From assembly GCA_035577545.1 (NCBI GenBank), contig DATLVI010000019.1:1-51033 (forward strand): DNA of 51,033 nt, read 5' to 3'. Source of the stretch: Verrucomicrobiia bacterium. Its GTDB lineage: Bacteria; Verrucomicrobiota; Verrucomicrobiia; Palsa-1439. The position numbers were made by a program, and so were the translations under genes. Under the pieces are notes generated by a model. That model saw only the letters and a list, made by a program, of their open reading frames with translations. It ran no database searches and was not told where the DNA came from. How positions within the stretch are numbered: position 1 is the first letter of the stretch; each line of letters opens with the position of its first letter. Below, piece by piece: positions 14,435-23,948 of this stretch.

Positions 14435-15613
14435 ATGCGCGGGAACATTGCCCTCATCCACAGCCTGTTATTGCTGATAAATCTATTCGCCGGGGTTGCC
14501 TTGGGCCTCAACGCCGTCCCTCCTCCTCCCGACCAAGGCGAATGCCTCGTCTATTTCGGCACCCGCTCGAGTCCCACTGGCAAAGGCATCTATATGTGCC
14601 GCCTCAACAACGCCACCGGCACGTTGACTTCCCTCGGCGTCGCCGTGGAGACGGCCGATCCCGCCTTTCTGGCCATCCATCCCAGCCATCGCTTTCTCTA
14701 CGCGGTCCGGGAGAGCGGCGGATTTGAAGGCACACCCAACGGTGCGGTCAGCGCTTTCGCCATCGACACGGCGACGGGAAAGCTGACATTGCTGAACCAG
14801 CAAAACTCCGGCGGTCAAGGTCCCTGCCATCTCGCGGTGGATCAGTCGGGCAAATGCGTTCTGGTGGCACATTACGGCGGCGGCAGTGTTGCCGCGTTTC
14901 CCATACGGGCCGATGGCTCTCTCGGATCAGTGAGCGCGCTTCTCCAACACCACGGCTCCGGCCCAAATCCGAAACGACAGGAAGGGCCGCACGCCCACTC
15001 GGTCGGGTTCGATATCGCCAATCACCGGGCTTTTTGTGCCGACCTCGGACTGGACAAGCTTCTCGTTTACCAATTTGACCCAACAACCGCCGCGCTCTCC
15101 TCGAATAATCCACCCTCTGCTTCACTCGCGCCCGGCGCGGGTCCCCGCCACTTTGCCATGGATCCCAATGGCCGCCACCTCTACGTCATCAACGAATTGA
15201 ACAACACGATCACCGCCTTCGATTACGACGAGTCGCACGGTGCTTTGAAAGAATCACAAACCATCACCACGCTCCCGGACAAGTTTACCGGGTTCAACAC
15301 GAGTGCCGAGATCGCCATCCTCCCAAATGGCAAATTCCTCTATGGCTCCAACCGCGGCCACGACAGCATCGCCGTTTATGCGGTGGACCAAAGCACCGGC
15401 AAGTTGACCCTCGTCGAGCACCAATCCTCGCTCGGCAGAACGCCGCGGGCTTTTGGCATCGATCCGTCCGGCAGTTTTCTGTTGGTTGCCAATCAGGACT
15501 CGAACAGCCTCGTCGTCTTCCGCATCAATCCCAAGACCGGCCGCCTCAAAGCCACCGGCCAAACTCTCGACGTGCCTTCCCCCGTTTGCGTGGTCTTCCT
15601 GCCACTGTCGTGA
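14435..15613 (+). CDS. Exported lactonase-family beta-propeller protein (6-phosphogluconolactonase-like)
   Basis: The 392-residue protein belongs to the PF10282 seven-bladed propeller family (COG2706). Blade repeats show as FLAIHPSHRFLYAVRE, HLAVDQSGKCVLVAHYGGG, HFAMDPNGRHLYVINE and AFGIDPSGSFLLVANQ. Family members hydrolyse 6-phosphogluconolactone or other lactones; 3-carboxy-muconate cyclases also share the fold. I chose the ATG at 14435 because it begins a signal peptide (MRGNIALIHSLLLLINLFAG), and the extra upstream residues would bury it. Export argues against a housekeeping pentose-phosphate role, so the substrate is open. Confidence 0.88.
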   Translation: MRGNIALIHSLLLLINLFAGVALGLNAVPPPPDQGECLVYFGTRSSPTGKGIYMCRLNNATGTLTSLGVAVETADPAFLAIHPSHRFLYAVRESGGFEGTPNGAVSAFAIDTATGKLTLLNQQNSGGQGPCHLAVDQSGKCVLVAHYGGGSVAAFPIRADGSLGSVSALLQHHGSGPNPKRQEGPHAHSVGFDIANHRAFCADLGLDKLLVYQFDPTTAALSSNNPPSASLAPGAGPRHFAMDPNGRHLYVINELNNTITAFDYDESHGALKESQTITTLPDKFTGFNTSAEIAILPNGKFLYGSNRGHDSIAVYAVDQSTGKLTLVEHQSSLGRTPRAFGIDPSGSFLLVANQDSNSLVVFRINPKTGRLKATGQTLDVPSPVCVVFLPLS

Positions 15614-16022
15614 TTCGCACAAGACTCGCCCTTGCTGAATCACTTACCTTAGTTGATTGACTTCCCTGCAAAGGTGTGTTCTGCTGGCTCCGGAGACCGC
15701 AGTTGCGAGCTGTGGTTGCAGGCGCAGAGAGGGAGAAGTTCGTGTTGATTAAGATCGAGCGTGGGGAGTTGTGTCCCCATGCCAACGGCTTGGGCCAATC
15801 TTCGATTGGCTGCCCTCCCTCGTGCCCACCCTTTCCTTCTCTCAATTTTCGACCGGCCAACTGTTGCTCATATGACTTTTGCGGGTATAGCCGCGCCGTT
15901 GTAAAGCGCGTGTCCTTCAATCCCCCGAAGAAATCTGACGCTCCAGGAATTTTCGGAACAAAACAGAAACACAAACAACCAAGCGCCCCGAAGGCTTTCG
16001 GGGCAGAAAAGAGAGTCCTGTC
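15614..16022. other. Intergenic region with several hairpins upstream of the PEP-CTERM genes
   Basis: No supported gene. Three clean inverted repeats are visible: TGGGGA/TCCCCA (15762-15779), GCCAATC/GATTGGC (15794-15810) and GCCCCGAA/TTCGGGGC (15985-16004). The last is 17 bp before the first PEP-CTERM start codon. This could be a long structured 5' leader. I could not match it to a known riboswitch. Confidence 0.5.
15985..16004 (+). promoter_or_regulatory. Hairpin immediately upstream of the first PEP-CTERM gene
   Basis: 8-bp stem GCCCCGAA/TTCGGGGC with loop GGCT. It lacks a U-tract and abuts the RBS region (AGAAAAGAGAG), so it is more likely a translational or mRNA-stability element than a terminator. 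Confidence 0.45.
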
Positions 16023-16727
16023 ATGACCACATCCAAGAAGTCCGCCCTCATCTCAACCGTCGCCACGTTGCTCGCCGTCGTTGTGCTCGCCCGACCAGGG
16101 GTTGCACAGTCCTATAACGCCGCTACGGATTTTTCCGCCGTCAACAACCCCAATGGCGCGTGGAGCTACGGCTACACGTTTGGGCTTGGCACGAGCTTTT
16201 TGTTGAATACCAGCAACACGGCCGCCTACGCCCCCGGCGTACCTCTGAGCGGCTGGCTAAACAGCACGGGTAACGGTGGCATACCTTACGCACTTCACAA
16301 CGGCACCGCTGGTTTGGTTACCAACAATACCTCCACAGTTTATCAACCGGGCCAGTTGGCCGAACAACCCGGTGCCAGCAACGCGTATAGCGTTATCCGA
16401 TGGACCGCCCCCTTCTCGGGCACATTCAATATTGCCGCCACGTTTTCCGGTCTCAGTTCGGCAGGTGATTCCGCAGACGTGCATATTCTCCACGATGGAC
16501 TCTCGATCTTCAACTCGACCGTGAGCCCCGGCCCAACATCCTATTCGGGCCTTCAGAGCATCATCGCCGGAGACACGATTGATTTCGCGGTCGGCAACGG
16601 AGGCAATGGTCCCAATGAAGACACTACTGCGTTGTCCGCATCGATCGTCCCCGAACCCGGCACGCTCGGCCTCGTCGGGATGGGCCTCGGCTGCCTGCTG
16701 TCGTTCCGGTTCCTGAAGCGAAAATAA
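16023..16727 (+). CDS. PEP-CTERM sorting-signal protein, paralog 1
   Basis: The 234-residue exported protein has a signal peptide cleaved near ARPGVAQ. The mature domain is beta-rich and Asn/Ser/Gly-rich. The C-terminus is a classic PEP-CTERM signal: VPEPGTLGLVGMGLGCLLSF, then RFLKRK. PEP-CTERM proteins are processed by an exosortase and usually go to the surface or extracellular matrix; no exosortase gene is in the window. The mature domain (SYNAATDFSAVNNPNGAWSY, later ADVHILHDG) resembles a carbohydrate-binding-like sandwich but is not assigned. It is a tandem paralog of the next gene. Confidence 0.88.
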   Translation: MTTSKKSALISTVATLLAVVVLARPGVAQSYNAATDFSAVNNPNGAWSYGYTFGLGTSFLLNTSNTAAYAPGVPLSGWLNSTGNGGIPYALHNGTAGLVTNNTSTVYQPGQLAEQPGASNAYSVIRWTAPFSGTFNIAATFSGLSSAGDSADVHILHDGLSIFNSTVSPGPTSYSGLQSIIAGDTIDFAVGNGGNGPNEDTTALSASIVPEPGTLGLVGMGLGCLLSFRFLKRK

Positions 16728-16794
16728 CTCTACGTAAATAATAACACACACAAAAGAATCGCCTTTGAAAACAAGCCAAATTAAGGAATCCGTC

Positions 16795-17502
16795 ATGACT
16801 ACATCCAAAAACCTCACAATCGCTTCGATCTTCACGGCATTGCTGGCGTTCGCCGTCCTCGCCCGATCGAGCGCCGCGCAGTCCTATAACGCCGCCACGG
16901 ACTTTTCCGCCGTCAACAACCCCAATGGCGCCTGGAGCTACGGGTGGTCGTACGGTGTCGGTTCAACCTTCAGCCTCGATCCCGTCAACACAAACAGCTG
17001 GTTTGGCAGTGGTCTGAGCGGCTGGCTCGGCGATCCCGGCAATAATGATGGCCGTCCATTCATCTTGCACAATGGAACGGCAAATCCCATCACCATCGCA
17101 AATACCACCTACCAGCCAGGACAGCTCGCGGAAGAAGGCGGTGAAAGCAATCGAGTTTCAATCATCCGCTGGACTGCGTCCTCCTCCGGAACATTCACCC
17201 TCGCGGCCACGTTTTCGGGCCTCAGTTCGGTGGGTGATTCTTCGGATGTGCACGTCCTGCACAATGGCACCTCGATATTCAATTCAACTGTGTTTGGAAG
17301 CCCCAGCCCAACATCGTATTCGGGCACGCAAAGCATCCTCGCGGGCGATACCATTGATTTTGTAGTTGGTAATGGCGGCAATGGGGCCTTTGAAGACACC
17401 ACCGGCCTGTCCGCAACGATCGTCCCCGAACCTGGCTCGTTCGGACTCGTCGGAATGGGCCTCGGCTGCCTGCTCTCGTTTCGTTTCCTGAAGCGGAAAT
17501 AA
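16795..17502 (+). CDS. PEP-CTERM sorting-signal protein, paralog 2
   Basis: The 235-residue paralog of the preceding protein begins at the ATG at 16795 (AAGGA 7 nt upstream), aligned with MTT of paralog 1. A longer in-frame start at 16765 is less likely. It shares AQSYNAATDFSAVNNPNGAW and most of the C-terminal half, and ends VPEPGSFGLVGMGLGCLLSF, RFLKRK. The middle differs (residues about 60-100), so the two copies have diverged where a ligand might be bound. The 67-bp gap shows no terminator, so the two are probably one transcript. Confidence 0.88.
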   Translation: MTTSKNLTIASIFTALLAFAVLARSSAAQSYNAATDFSAVNNPNGAWSYGWSYGVGSTFSLDPVNTNSWFGSGLSGWLGDPGNNDGRPFILHNGTANPITIANTTYQPGQLAEEGGESNRVSIIRWTASSSGTFTLAATFSGLSSVGDSSDVHVLHNGTSIFNSTVFGSPSPTSYSGTQSILAGDTIDFVVGNGGNGAFEDTTGLSATIVPEPGSFGLVGMGLGCLLSFRFLKRK

Positions 17503-17596
17503 CTGCGAGAACTTGCGGCCAATTCGACACTTGGAGTGTTCATGCGGGCAATCGTTGCCACTTGAGCGCCACCGAATCACATGTTACCGTGCTCGC

Positions 17597-18142
17597 ATGA
17601 AAACTTTCGCGCTCCTTGCGGCATCATTGCTCATACAAACCATGACCACTCACGCGCAACCCCTCTACAAAATCCCCGTCAAAGATATCGACCACAAGGA
17701 CACGTCGTTGGGCGCCTGGCAGGGCAAGGTGCTCCTCATCGTCAACGTGGCTTCCAAATGCGGTTTCACCCCGCAATACACCGCCCTCGAAGCCGTCTAC
17801 GAAAAGAACAAGGACAAGGGCCTTGTCATCCTTGGGTTTCCCTGCAACCAGTTTGGCTCGCAAGAGCCGGGCAGCGACGAACAGATCAAGCTGTTCTGCT
17901 CCAGCAAATACAACGTGACGTTCCCGCTATTCGACAAAATCGACGTGAACGGTCCGCAGCGCCATCCACTCTACACCGTTCTGGCGGGCACCGATTCACC
18001 CTTCCCCGGCGACATCAAATGGAATTTCACGAAGTTCCTCATCGGGCGCGATGGCGCCATCCTCAAGCGTTTTGACTCGGCAACAACCCCGGACTCTCCC
18101 GAAGTGACCGCTGCGATTGAAGGCGCTCTCGCGGCCAAGTAG
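17597..18142 (+). CDS. Exported glutathione peroxidase family protein
   Basis: The 181-residue protein is a thioredoxin-fold peroxidase reducing hydroperoxides. It has an N-terminal signal peptide (MKTFALLAASLLIQTMTTHA), so it should act in the periplasm. The catalytic tetrad is visible: Cys55 (ASKCGFTPQ; Cys rather than selenocysteine), the Gln and Asn of FPCNQFGSQEPG, and Trp-Asn in KWNFTKFL. Bacterial members of this type generally use thioredoxin-like donors. I preferred the ATG at 17597 because it begins the signal sequence. It converges on argG, the stops being about 10 bp apart. Confidence 0.93.
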   Translation: MKTFALLAASLLIQTMTTHAQPLYKIPVKDIDHKDTSLGAWQGKVLLIVNVASKCGFTPQYTALEAVYEKNKDKGLVILGFPCNQFGSQEPGSDEQIKLFCSSKYNVTFPLFDKIDVNGPQRHPLYTVLAGTDSPFPGDIKWNFTKFLIGRDGAILKRFDSATTPDSPEVTAAIEGALAAK

Positions 18143-18151
18143 GGCCCGAGA

Positions 18152-19369
18152 TTATTTCTTCTTCGCCTTTTTCAGCACCGCCGCGCGTGTGCGCAGGCGC
18201 AGGGCATTCAACCGAATAAAGCCGGTCGCATCCGTCTGGTTGTAGGCGCCTTTGTCCGCTTCCATCGTTGCAATGAACGGGTTGTACAAAGAAAGTGGGC
18301 TCTTGCGGCCCGCCGTGATGATGTTGCCCTTGTACAATTTCAACCGCACGGTGCCAGTGACGTTCTTCTGGCTCTCGGTGACGAGCGCTTGCAGCGCCTC
18401 GCGCTCGGGGCTGAACCAAAATCCGTAGTACACCAGCTCCGCATAGCGCGGGATGAGCCCGTCGCGCAGGTGCATGACTTCGCGATCCATCGTCAGGGTT
18501 TCAATCTGGCGATGGGCGAAATGCAGAATGGTCCCGCCCGGCGTTTCGTACACACCCCGGGATTTCATGCCAACGAAGCGATTCTCAACGAGGTCCACGC
18601 GTCCGATGCCGTGCTTGCCTCCAAGTTTGTTCAGCGTGCGCATGACGTTGGCCGGCGAAAGTCGTTTGCCGTTTACCGCAACGCAATTGCCGGACTCGAA
18701 TTCCAATTCGACGTACTCCGGCTTGTCCGGCGCGTTCTCGGGCGAGACGCTGAGCTTGAACATGTCTGCGGGCGGCTCGGCCCATGGGTCTTCGAGGATG
18801 CCGCTCTCGAACGAGATATGCAATAGGTTGCGGTCCATCGAGTAGGGCTTTTTCGCACTGGCTTCAACCTTGATTCCGTTCTTCGCGCAGTAGGCGAGCA
18901 TCTCGGTGCGGCCCTTAAATTGGCTCTGGTATTCGGGCAAGCGCCACGGCGCGATGATCTTCAGCTCCGGTGCGAGCGCGGCATAGGTCAACTCGAAGCG
19001 GCACTGGTCGTTCCCCTTCCCCGTCGCGCCATGCGCCACCGTGTCGGCCTTTTCTTTGCGAGCAATCTCCACCTGTGCCTTGGCGATGAGTGGACGCGCA
19101 ATGCTGGTACCCAGATAATATTGATTCTCGTAGATGGCGCTCGCCTGAATCATCGGGAAAATAAAATCCCGGGCAAATTCCTCCACGAGGTCGAGCGCGT
19201 AGTATTTGCTCGCGCCAGTGGCTTTGGCTTTTTTGTCGAGGCCGGCCAGTTCCTCCTCCTGCCCGATGTCCGCGCAAAACGCGATGATCTCGCATTTGTA
19301 CTTGTCCTTCAGCCACCGTAAAATGACCGAGGTATCCAACCCGCCCGAGTAAGCGACGACAATCTTCAT
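18152..19369 (-). CDS. argG: Argininosuccinate synthase
   Basis: The 405-residue cytoplasmic enzyme ligates citrulline and aspartate with ATP to form argininosuccinate, the step before ArgH. The PP-loop [10 protein letters not shown] (6-15) begins the protein, and [13 protein letters not shown] follows. The C-terminal part is complete and ends in a Lys-rich tail (KKAKKK). The start at 19369 places the PP-loop at its usual position; a longer frame runs into the preceding methyltransferase gene. About 90 bp separate it from that gene, so it may have its own promoter, though I see no strong boxes. Confidence 0.98.
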   Translation of the reverse strand: MKIVVAYSGGLDTSVILRWLKDKYKCEIIAFCADIGQEEELAGLDKKAKATGASKYYALDLVEEFARDFIFPMIQASAIYENQYYLGTSIARPLIAKAQVEIARKEKADTVAHGATGKGNDQCRFELTYAALAPELKIIAPWRLPEYQSQFKGRTEMLAYCAKNGIKVEASAKKPYSMDRNLLHISFESGILEDPWAEPPADMFKLSVSPENAPDKPEYVELEFESGNCVAVNGKRLSPANVMRTLNKLGGKHGIGRVDLVENRFVGMKSRGVYETPGGTILHFAHRQIETLTMDREVMHLRDGLIPRYAELVYYGFWFSPEREALQALVTESQKNVTGTVRLKLYKGNIITAGRKSPLSLYNPFIATMEADKGAYNQTDATGFIRLNALRLRTRAAVLKKAKKK

Positions 19370-19458
19370 AAGGCTGCTGGTTGTAAGGCTGTGGCGCGCA
19401 AAAATCACGAAAAATCTCTCGCAATTCCTAACTGCTGGCACGTATGCGGTTTCAAGGC

Positions 19459-20214
19459 CTATTGAGGCTTGCGCGCAATACACAAAAGCGAAACGCCGAA
19501 GGGAAGGTTTCCTCGCAGTAAAAATGGTTTTTCCGAAGCGAAGATTTTTCGAGGCAGTTCATTCAGCCAGCCTTGATGAGGCATCGAGAAATCAGATTTC
19601 ATCTCCTCATCCTTGCGCGCGTGGTTTAACCCCAGCCAGCGGTAGGCCAACCGGATGGCCGCGATGGGGGGAAATAAAAACGTGTTGAAATAGCTGATCT
19701 GCTCGATGTCGAAACCAGCCCCGCGCACAACTGCCGACAATCCCCCGGCATTGTAACGACGAAAATGATGGCTGACGATATCCTGCCGTCCCCAAAGAAA
19801 CTGAAATGCAGGGACGGTCACGAAGAGCAAGCCCTGCGGTTTCAAAACGCGAAACAACTCACGCGCCCCCAAACCATCGTCGTTCAGATGCTCGATCACG
19901 TCAAAGGCAACAGCCGCATCAAATTCCCCGTTTCTAAAGGGCAGTCGCATGCCGTCCGCCGCAACAAGATGGTCGAGCTTCTGCGCCGCGCAGAACTGCA
20001 AGGCTTCAAAGGTGAAATCAGTTGAGACCAGCCGTCCAAATTGCGACAGCATCGGCCGCATCCCGCCGGGTCCACAACCAATGTCCAGGACCAGGCGTTG
20101 TCGGCCAGGGTGCAAACGCCGGGCGAGAATCGCTTCGAGAATTTCCGCGCGCGCGCGATACCACCAGTGTTCCCGTTGGATCGCGGCGTACTCGCTGTAG
20201 TAGGCAGCCTGCAA
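19459..20214 (-). CDS. Class I SAM-dependent methyltransferase (Methyltransf_11-like)
   Basis: The 251-residue protein has SAM motif [10 protein letters not shown] (43-51), motif [13 protein letters not shown] and [11 protein letters not shown], and a post-core segment [11 protein letters not shown]. The overall layout (N-terminal [11 protein letters not shown]) matches methyltransferases found beside polyprenyl-linked GT2 enzymes in glycan clusters. It probably methylates a sugar or lipid carrier-linked intermediate. The start is a TTG at 20214, immediately after the TGA of the GT2 gene (20216), so translation is probably coupled. Confidence 0.85.
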   Translation of the reverse strand: MQAAYYSEYAAIQREHWWYRARAEILEAILARRLHPGRQRLVLDIGCGPGGMRPMLSQFGRLVSTDFTFEALQFCAAQKLDHLVAADGMRLPFRNGEFDAAVAFDVIEHLNDDGLGARELFRVLKPQGLLFVTVPAFQFLWGRQDIVSHHFRRYNAGGLSAVVRGAGFDIEQISYFNTFLFPPIAAIRLAYRWLGLNHARKDEEMKSDFSMPHQGWLNELPRKIFASEKPFLLRGNLPFGVSLLCIARKPQ

Positions 20215-20215
20215 G

Positions 20216-21187
20216 TCAATCGTTGTTGATGCGTTCCCCGACGACGTAGAACGGACGCTGTTTCACTTCATCGTAGATGCGCGCGATGTACTCGCCGACG
20301 ATGCCGATCAGGACCAACTCCACCCCGCCCAGTAGCATCACGGCGATCATGAGAGACGTCCACCCTGGCGGATTGGCGCCCAGCACGATTTTTCCGTAAA
20401 GCGCATAGCCGGTATAGATCAGGCACATCAGGAAAGCGGTTAGGCCAAGCCAGAAGGCCATGCGTAGCGGCACATACGAGAACGAAAGAAATCCGTCGAA
20501 CGCCAGCTTCACCAGTCGCGTGAAGGTGTACTTGGGTTCACCCGCATGACGCGCATCGCGTTCGTACTCCAGACCGCATTGCTGGAAGCCCACCCATGAC
20601 CGCAGGCCCCGGATAAAACGGTTCCGCTCCGGCATCTTCTTCATGATGTCCACGACCTGCCGGTCAACCAATGAGAAGTCGCCCGCGTCCATAGGAATGT
20701 CGAGATCTGCCATACCGTGAAGCAAACGGTAAAATAAAACATACGCCGCCTTCTTTAGGACGGTTTCCTTGCGTTTCTTGCGGATGGCATAGACTACTTG
20801 AAAGCCCCCCCGCCACCGCTCAATCAACTGCGGAATGACTTCCGGTGGGTCTTGAAGGTCGCAGTCCATAGCGATTACCGCCTGCCCTCGCGAGTGATCC
20901 AGTCCCGCCGACAACGCCGCCTGGTGTCCGAAGTTTCGTGAAAGAAACAGCGCACGCACGTTCTTGTCCTCCGTTGCCAGCTTCCGAATGAGGGCCCGTG
21001 AGTCATCGCGGCTGCCATCATCGACAAAAACAATCTCGTACGGTTCCTTGAGCGGTTTCAGGACAGCCGTGAGCCGACGGTACAATTCGGGCAGGTTCTC
21101 CTGTTCGTTGTAGACCGGAATGACTACGGAATAACGTGGTGCTTCCACAAGTGGAGGCAGTTTAGGCAAACCCGGGCGCTTTTCCAT
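20216..21187 (-). CDS. GT2 polyprenyl-phosphate glycosyltransferase with C-terminal membrane helices
   Basis: The 323-residue protein has a GT-A domain: VVIPVYNEQENLPEL, FVDDGSRDDS and the DxD-containing AMDCDLQDPPEVI. An acceptor loop and two C-terminal transmembrane helices follow (LGLTAFLMCLIYTGYAL and LMIAVMLLGGVELVLIGIVG). It resembles GtrB/ArnC-like enzymes that load a sugar onto undecaprenyl phosphate. I chose the ATG at 21187; an upstream in-frame start would overlap the divergent promoter region. Only 47 bp separate it from the divergent GT-C gene, which would be a natural user of its polyprenyl-linked donor. Confidence 0.9.
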   Translation of the reverse strand: MEKRPGLPKLPPLVEAPRYSVVIPVYNEQENLPELYRRLTAVLKPLKEPYEIVFVDDGSRDDSRALIRKLATEDKNVRALFLSRNFGHQAALSAGLDHSRGQAVIAMDCDLQDPPEVIPQLIERWRGGFQVVYAIRKKRKETVLKKAAYVLFYRLLHGMADLDIPMDAGDFSLVDRQVVDIMKKMPERNRFIRGLRSWVGFQQCGLEYERDARHAGEPKYTFTRLVKLAFDGFLSFSYVPLRMAFWLGLTAFLMCLIYTGYALYGKIVLGANPPGWTSLMIAVMLLGGVELVLIGIVGEYIARIYDEVKQRPFYVVGERINND

Positions 21188-21234
21188 GAAAAAATGCGTT
21201 GCATTGCCCCCGCCGTTCCGCAAAAACTCCCGCC

Positions 21235-22929
21235 ATGCGGAAATCTCCAGCGATTTACATCGCCACCGGTTTGCTCGTCATAATGGCCGCCCTGATGATG
21301 GTGGCCGCCCGCAGGGACAGCGCAACCGTAGACGAAACCACGGCTCTCAGCGCGGGCTACACCTACTGGACAGGATATCGCTACAAGATTCAGCCGGAAC
21401 ACCCACCTTTGTCTCAGATGCTGCCTGCGGTTCCGTTATTGTTCATGAACATTAACTATTCAGACAACGCGCGGGCGCTGCTGGAAGGCCGGGCCGGCTA
21501 TCCTTGGACGCGCCCGTGGTTCGGCCCGGTTCGCGCCTGGCAGGAATATTTTCCGGGGGGACGAGACAACTGGTACTTCTGGGCGTTGCCGGAAAGTCAG
21601 CTATTCGGCCAGATGTTTGTGTACGATGGAAAGAATGATGGCGACGGTCTCATGCTTGCGGGGCGTTGCGTGCAAATCATACTCACCCTCGCGGTCGGCG
21701 CATTGATTTTCTTCTGGGTGCGACAGGCAACCGCAAACGACTTTGCCGCGTTGTGCGCCCTGGCATTATGGGTCTTCAACCCAAACGCCCTCGCCCATGG
21801 CCATCTCATCACTACCGACATCGGCGTCACGCTGGCAATGTCCGCCGCTATCTTTCTCTTCGCGCGATTCCTCGAATCTCCCACGAACCGGAACATCGCG
21901 CTGTGCGGCGCGGTCACGGGCGTGGCGCTGCTGATGAAATTCACGGCGATTACCCTCGCCCCGATGTATGTCGTCATGATGGTGCTATCGTGGAAGAAGC
22001 TCCGCGCCGCCAAAGTCAATGTCTTCAAGATGGCAGCAATCGGGTTCGCCGCAACATGGGCCGTCGTGCTCCTCGTAAATTTCCCACGCTGGTTGCCTGC
22101 GCCACCGATGCCCGAAGCCCAAGCCACCGCGCTGGGAGTGCCGGGTTGGTTTCAGGGTTTTCGTCCATTGCTGATTCCACCCGACTTCTTCAAAGGGCTG
22201 GCGCTCACCCTCGGGCATTCGAAAACCGGGCATGAAGGTTATTTGCTCGGGGAGTGGTCCCAGCAAGGCTGGTGGTACTATTACCCGGTCACCCTCTTCT
22301 TGAAATCACCGCTGGCGTATATAGGTCTCTTGATCACAGCCGCTGTTGTGTTCCTTAAGAACCGCGCGCAAACGCGCCCGCTGGAGTGGGTGGCATGGGC
22401 GTGCGCCGCGCTGTTCCTGCTCGCGGCGATGACGAGCAAAGTAAACATCGGCGTGCGCCACTTGCTCCCAATGTTTCCCCTGCTCACTGTCGGTATTGGT
22501 TGCGCCATCCCGCGCTTGAAACAATGGCTCGTGGGCGGCCTGGTTGCGTGGCAAACAATCATCTGCCTGCTTTGCGCGCCTCTATACTTGCAGTTTTTCA
22601 GCGAAACCGCGGGCGGCGCCGATAATGGCTACAAATACCTGGTCGACTCGAATTACGATTGGGGACAGGACGCGAAGCGGTTAAAGGCCTTTCTCGACGA
22701 ACGCCATATTGGCCAAATCTATCTCGATTATTTCGGCACCCAGTATTCCATCGAATACCTGAAGATTCCAAACACGCGTATCGATGCCGAGAAAGCTCGC
22801 CAAATCGTGCAAGGCTGGCTGGTGGTCTCCGCCTCGCAATTGATGCGACCCGAGTGGAGTTGGCTGCGGACAACCCACCAGCCGATTGCGCGTGTGGCCG
22901 ACACGCTCTTCGTGTATCAATTTCCCTGA
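21235..22929 (+). CDS. GT39/ArnT-like polytopic glycosyltransferase
   Basis: This 564-residue integral membrane protein has 10 or more hydrophobic helices. Near the N-terminus is DETTALSAGYTYWTG, then QPEHPPLSQMLPA. The acidic DE in the first periplasmic loop and the EHPPL motif are typical of GT-C enzymes of the PMT/ArnT group, which take sugar from a polyprenyl phosphate on the periplasmic side. The C-terminal soluble part (YLVDSNYDWGQD, YLDYFG) also occurs in this group. Donor and acceptor are not predictable. The ATG at 21235 begins the first helix. The next gene begins 4 bp after its stop. Confidence 0.85.
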   Translation: MRKSPAIYIATGLLVIMAALMMVAARRDSATVDETTALSAGYTYWTGYRYKIQPEHPPLSQMLPAVPLLFMNINYSDNARALLEGRAGYPWTRPWFGPVRAWQEYFPGGRDNWYFWALPESQLFGQMFVYDGKNDGDGLMLAGRCVQIILTLAVGALIFFWVRQATANDFAALCALALWVFNPNALAHGHLITTDIGVTLAMSAAIFLFARFLESPTNRNIALCGAVTGVALLMKFTAITLAPMYVVMMVLSWKKLRAAKVNVFKMAAIGFAATWAVVLLVNFPRWLPAPPMPEAQATALGVPGWFQGFRPLLIPPDFFKGLALTLGHSKTGHEGYLLGEWSQQGWWYYYPVTLFLKSPLAYIGLLITAAVVFLKNRAQTRPLEWVAWACAALFLLAAMTSKVNIGVRHLLPMFPLLTVGIGCAIPRLKQWLVGGLVAWQTIICLLCAPLYLQFFSETAGGADNGYKYLVDSNYDWGQDAKRLKAFLDERHIGQIYLDYFGTQYSIEYLKIPNTRIDAEKARQIVQGWLVVSASQLMRPEWSWLRTTHQPIARVADTLFVYQFP

Positions 22930-22932
22930 ACC

Positions 22933-23901
22933 ATGCCCTCGCAATACCCACAATTTGATCGCGCGCGTCTGAAACTGAAGCCGCTGGCGGAACGCGTTAA
23001 CGACTTGCAGGCTGACCATTGGCTAACGGCGGACCAAGCACCGATTCCGTTCGAGCACCCAGAGTTGGCGAAGCTGGCCGATCGGATCTTGCTGGCGCGC
23101 AAGCGCGGCGCGGCCGTGATCCTGATGATGGGCGCGCACGTTCTGCGCGCGGGTGTCAGCGCCCACATCATCGACCTGATCGAACGCGGATTGCTCACGC
23201 ATGTCGCGATGAACGGCGCCGGCCCGATTCACGAATACGAACTGGCGAGAATCGGCGCCACCACCGAGAGCGTGGCCCGCTACATCCAAACCGGCGAGTT
23301 CGGATTGTGGAATGAGACGGGCGAACTCAACGAGGTCGTCAATGCGGCGGCGCGAGACGGGCTTGGGTTCGGCGAAGGCGTGGGCAAGAGGATCGCCGAG
23401 AGCAATTTCCCGCACAAGCAATTGAGCGTGCTGGCCGCCGCCTGGCGCCACCGCGTCCCGGCAACCGTGCACGTGGGCATCGGCTACGACATCATCCACG
23501 AACACCCCAACTTCAATGCCGCCGCCACGGGCGAGACGAGCTATCGCGATTTCCTGATTTTTACGAAATCCGTGGAGAACCTCGAAGGCGGTGTACTCCT
23601 GTGTTTTGGCTCAGCGGTGATGGGACCGGAAATCTACCTCAAGGCTTTATCAATGGCCCGCAACACCGCGATCCAGGACGGCCGGAGTATCAAGAAGTTC
23701 ACGACGGCGGCATTCGATCTCATCAAGATCGATGGCGACTGGCGCACGGAAGCTGAAAAATCGAATCCGCAGTATTACTATCGGCCTTGGAAGACAATTC
23801 TTGTGCGCACCGTCGCTGAAGGCGGGGAAAGTTTTTACTTCTGCGGTGACCACCGCGCCACCCTGCCCGCATTGCATCATTTGCTTCTGCAAGAGGCTTA
23901 G
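22933..23901 (+). CDS. Deoxyhypusine synthase-superfamily protein
   Basis: The 322-residue protein carries the hallmarks of the deoxyhypusine synthase family (PF01916): ILMMGAHVLRAGVSAHIIDL, then HVAMNGAGPIHEYELARIGA, GEFGLWNETGELN, and GIGYDIIHEHPNF. Eukaryotic and archaeal DHS transfers an aminobutyl group from spermidine to eIF5A. Bacteria lack eIF5A; bacterial relatives act on spermidine/putrescine (homospermidine-type chemistry) or are uncharacterised. The segment YRPWKTILVR might hold the Lys equivalent to the catalytic WGK lysine, but I cannot align it with certainty. Its position directly between a GT-C gene and a sugar-nucleotide operon is unusual for a polyamine enzyme. Confidence 0.75.
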   Translation: MPSQYPQFDRARLKLKPLAERVNDLQADHWLTADQAPIPFEHPELAKLADRILLARKRGAAVILMMGAHVLRAGVSAHIIDLIERGLLTHVAMNGAGPIHEYELARIGATTESVARYIQTGEFGLWNETGELNEVVNAAARDGLGFGEGVGKRIAESNFPHKQLSVLAAAWRHRVPATVHVGIGYDIIHEHPNFNAAATGETSYRDFLIFTKSVENLEGGVLLCFGSAVMGPEIYLKALSMARNTAIQDGRSIKKFTTAAFDLIKIDGDWRTEAEKSNPQYYYRPWKTILVRTVAEGGESFYFCGDHRATLPALHHLLLQEA

Positions 23902-23948
23902 CTCTTGCGCTGTCTGCCAAAAACAGGCATCTTAGTCCGACACACGGC

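Noticed and set aside
15546-15974. Minus-strand frame of 142 codons between the lactonase and PEP-CTERM genes
   Set aside because: It overlaps the lactonase gene end, has no recognisable family and no RBS. The region is better explained as a structured leader.
15614-16022. Cyclic-di-GMP or cobalamin riboswitch upstream of the PEP-CTERM genes
   Set aside because: Hairpins exist, but I could not find the conserved sequence of either class.
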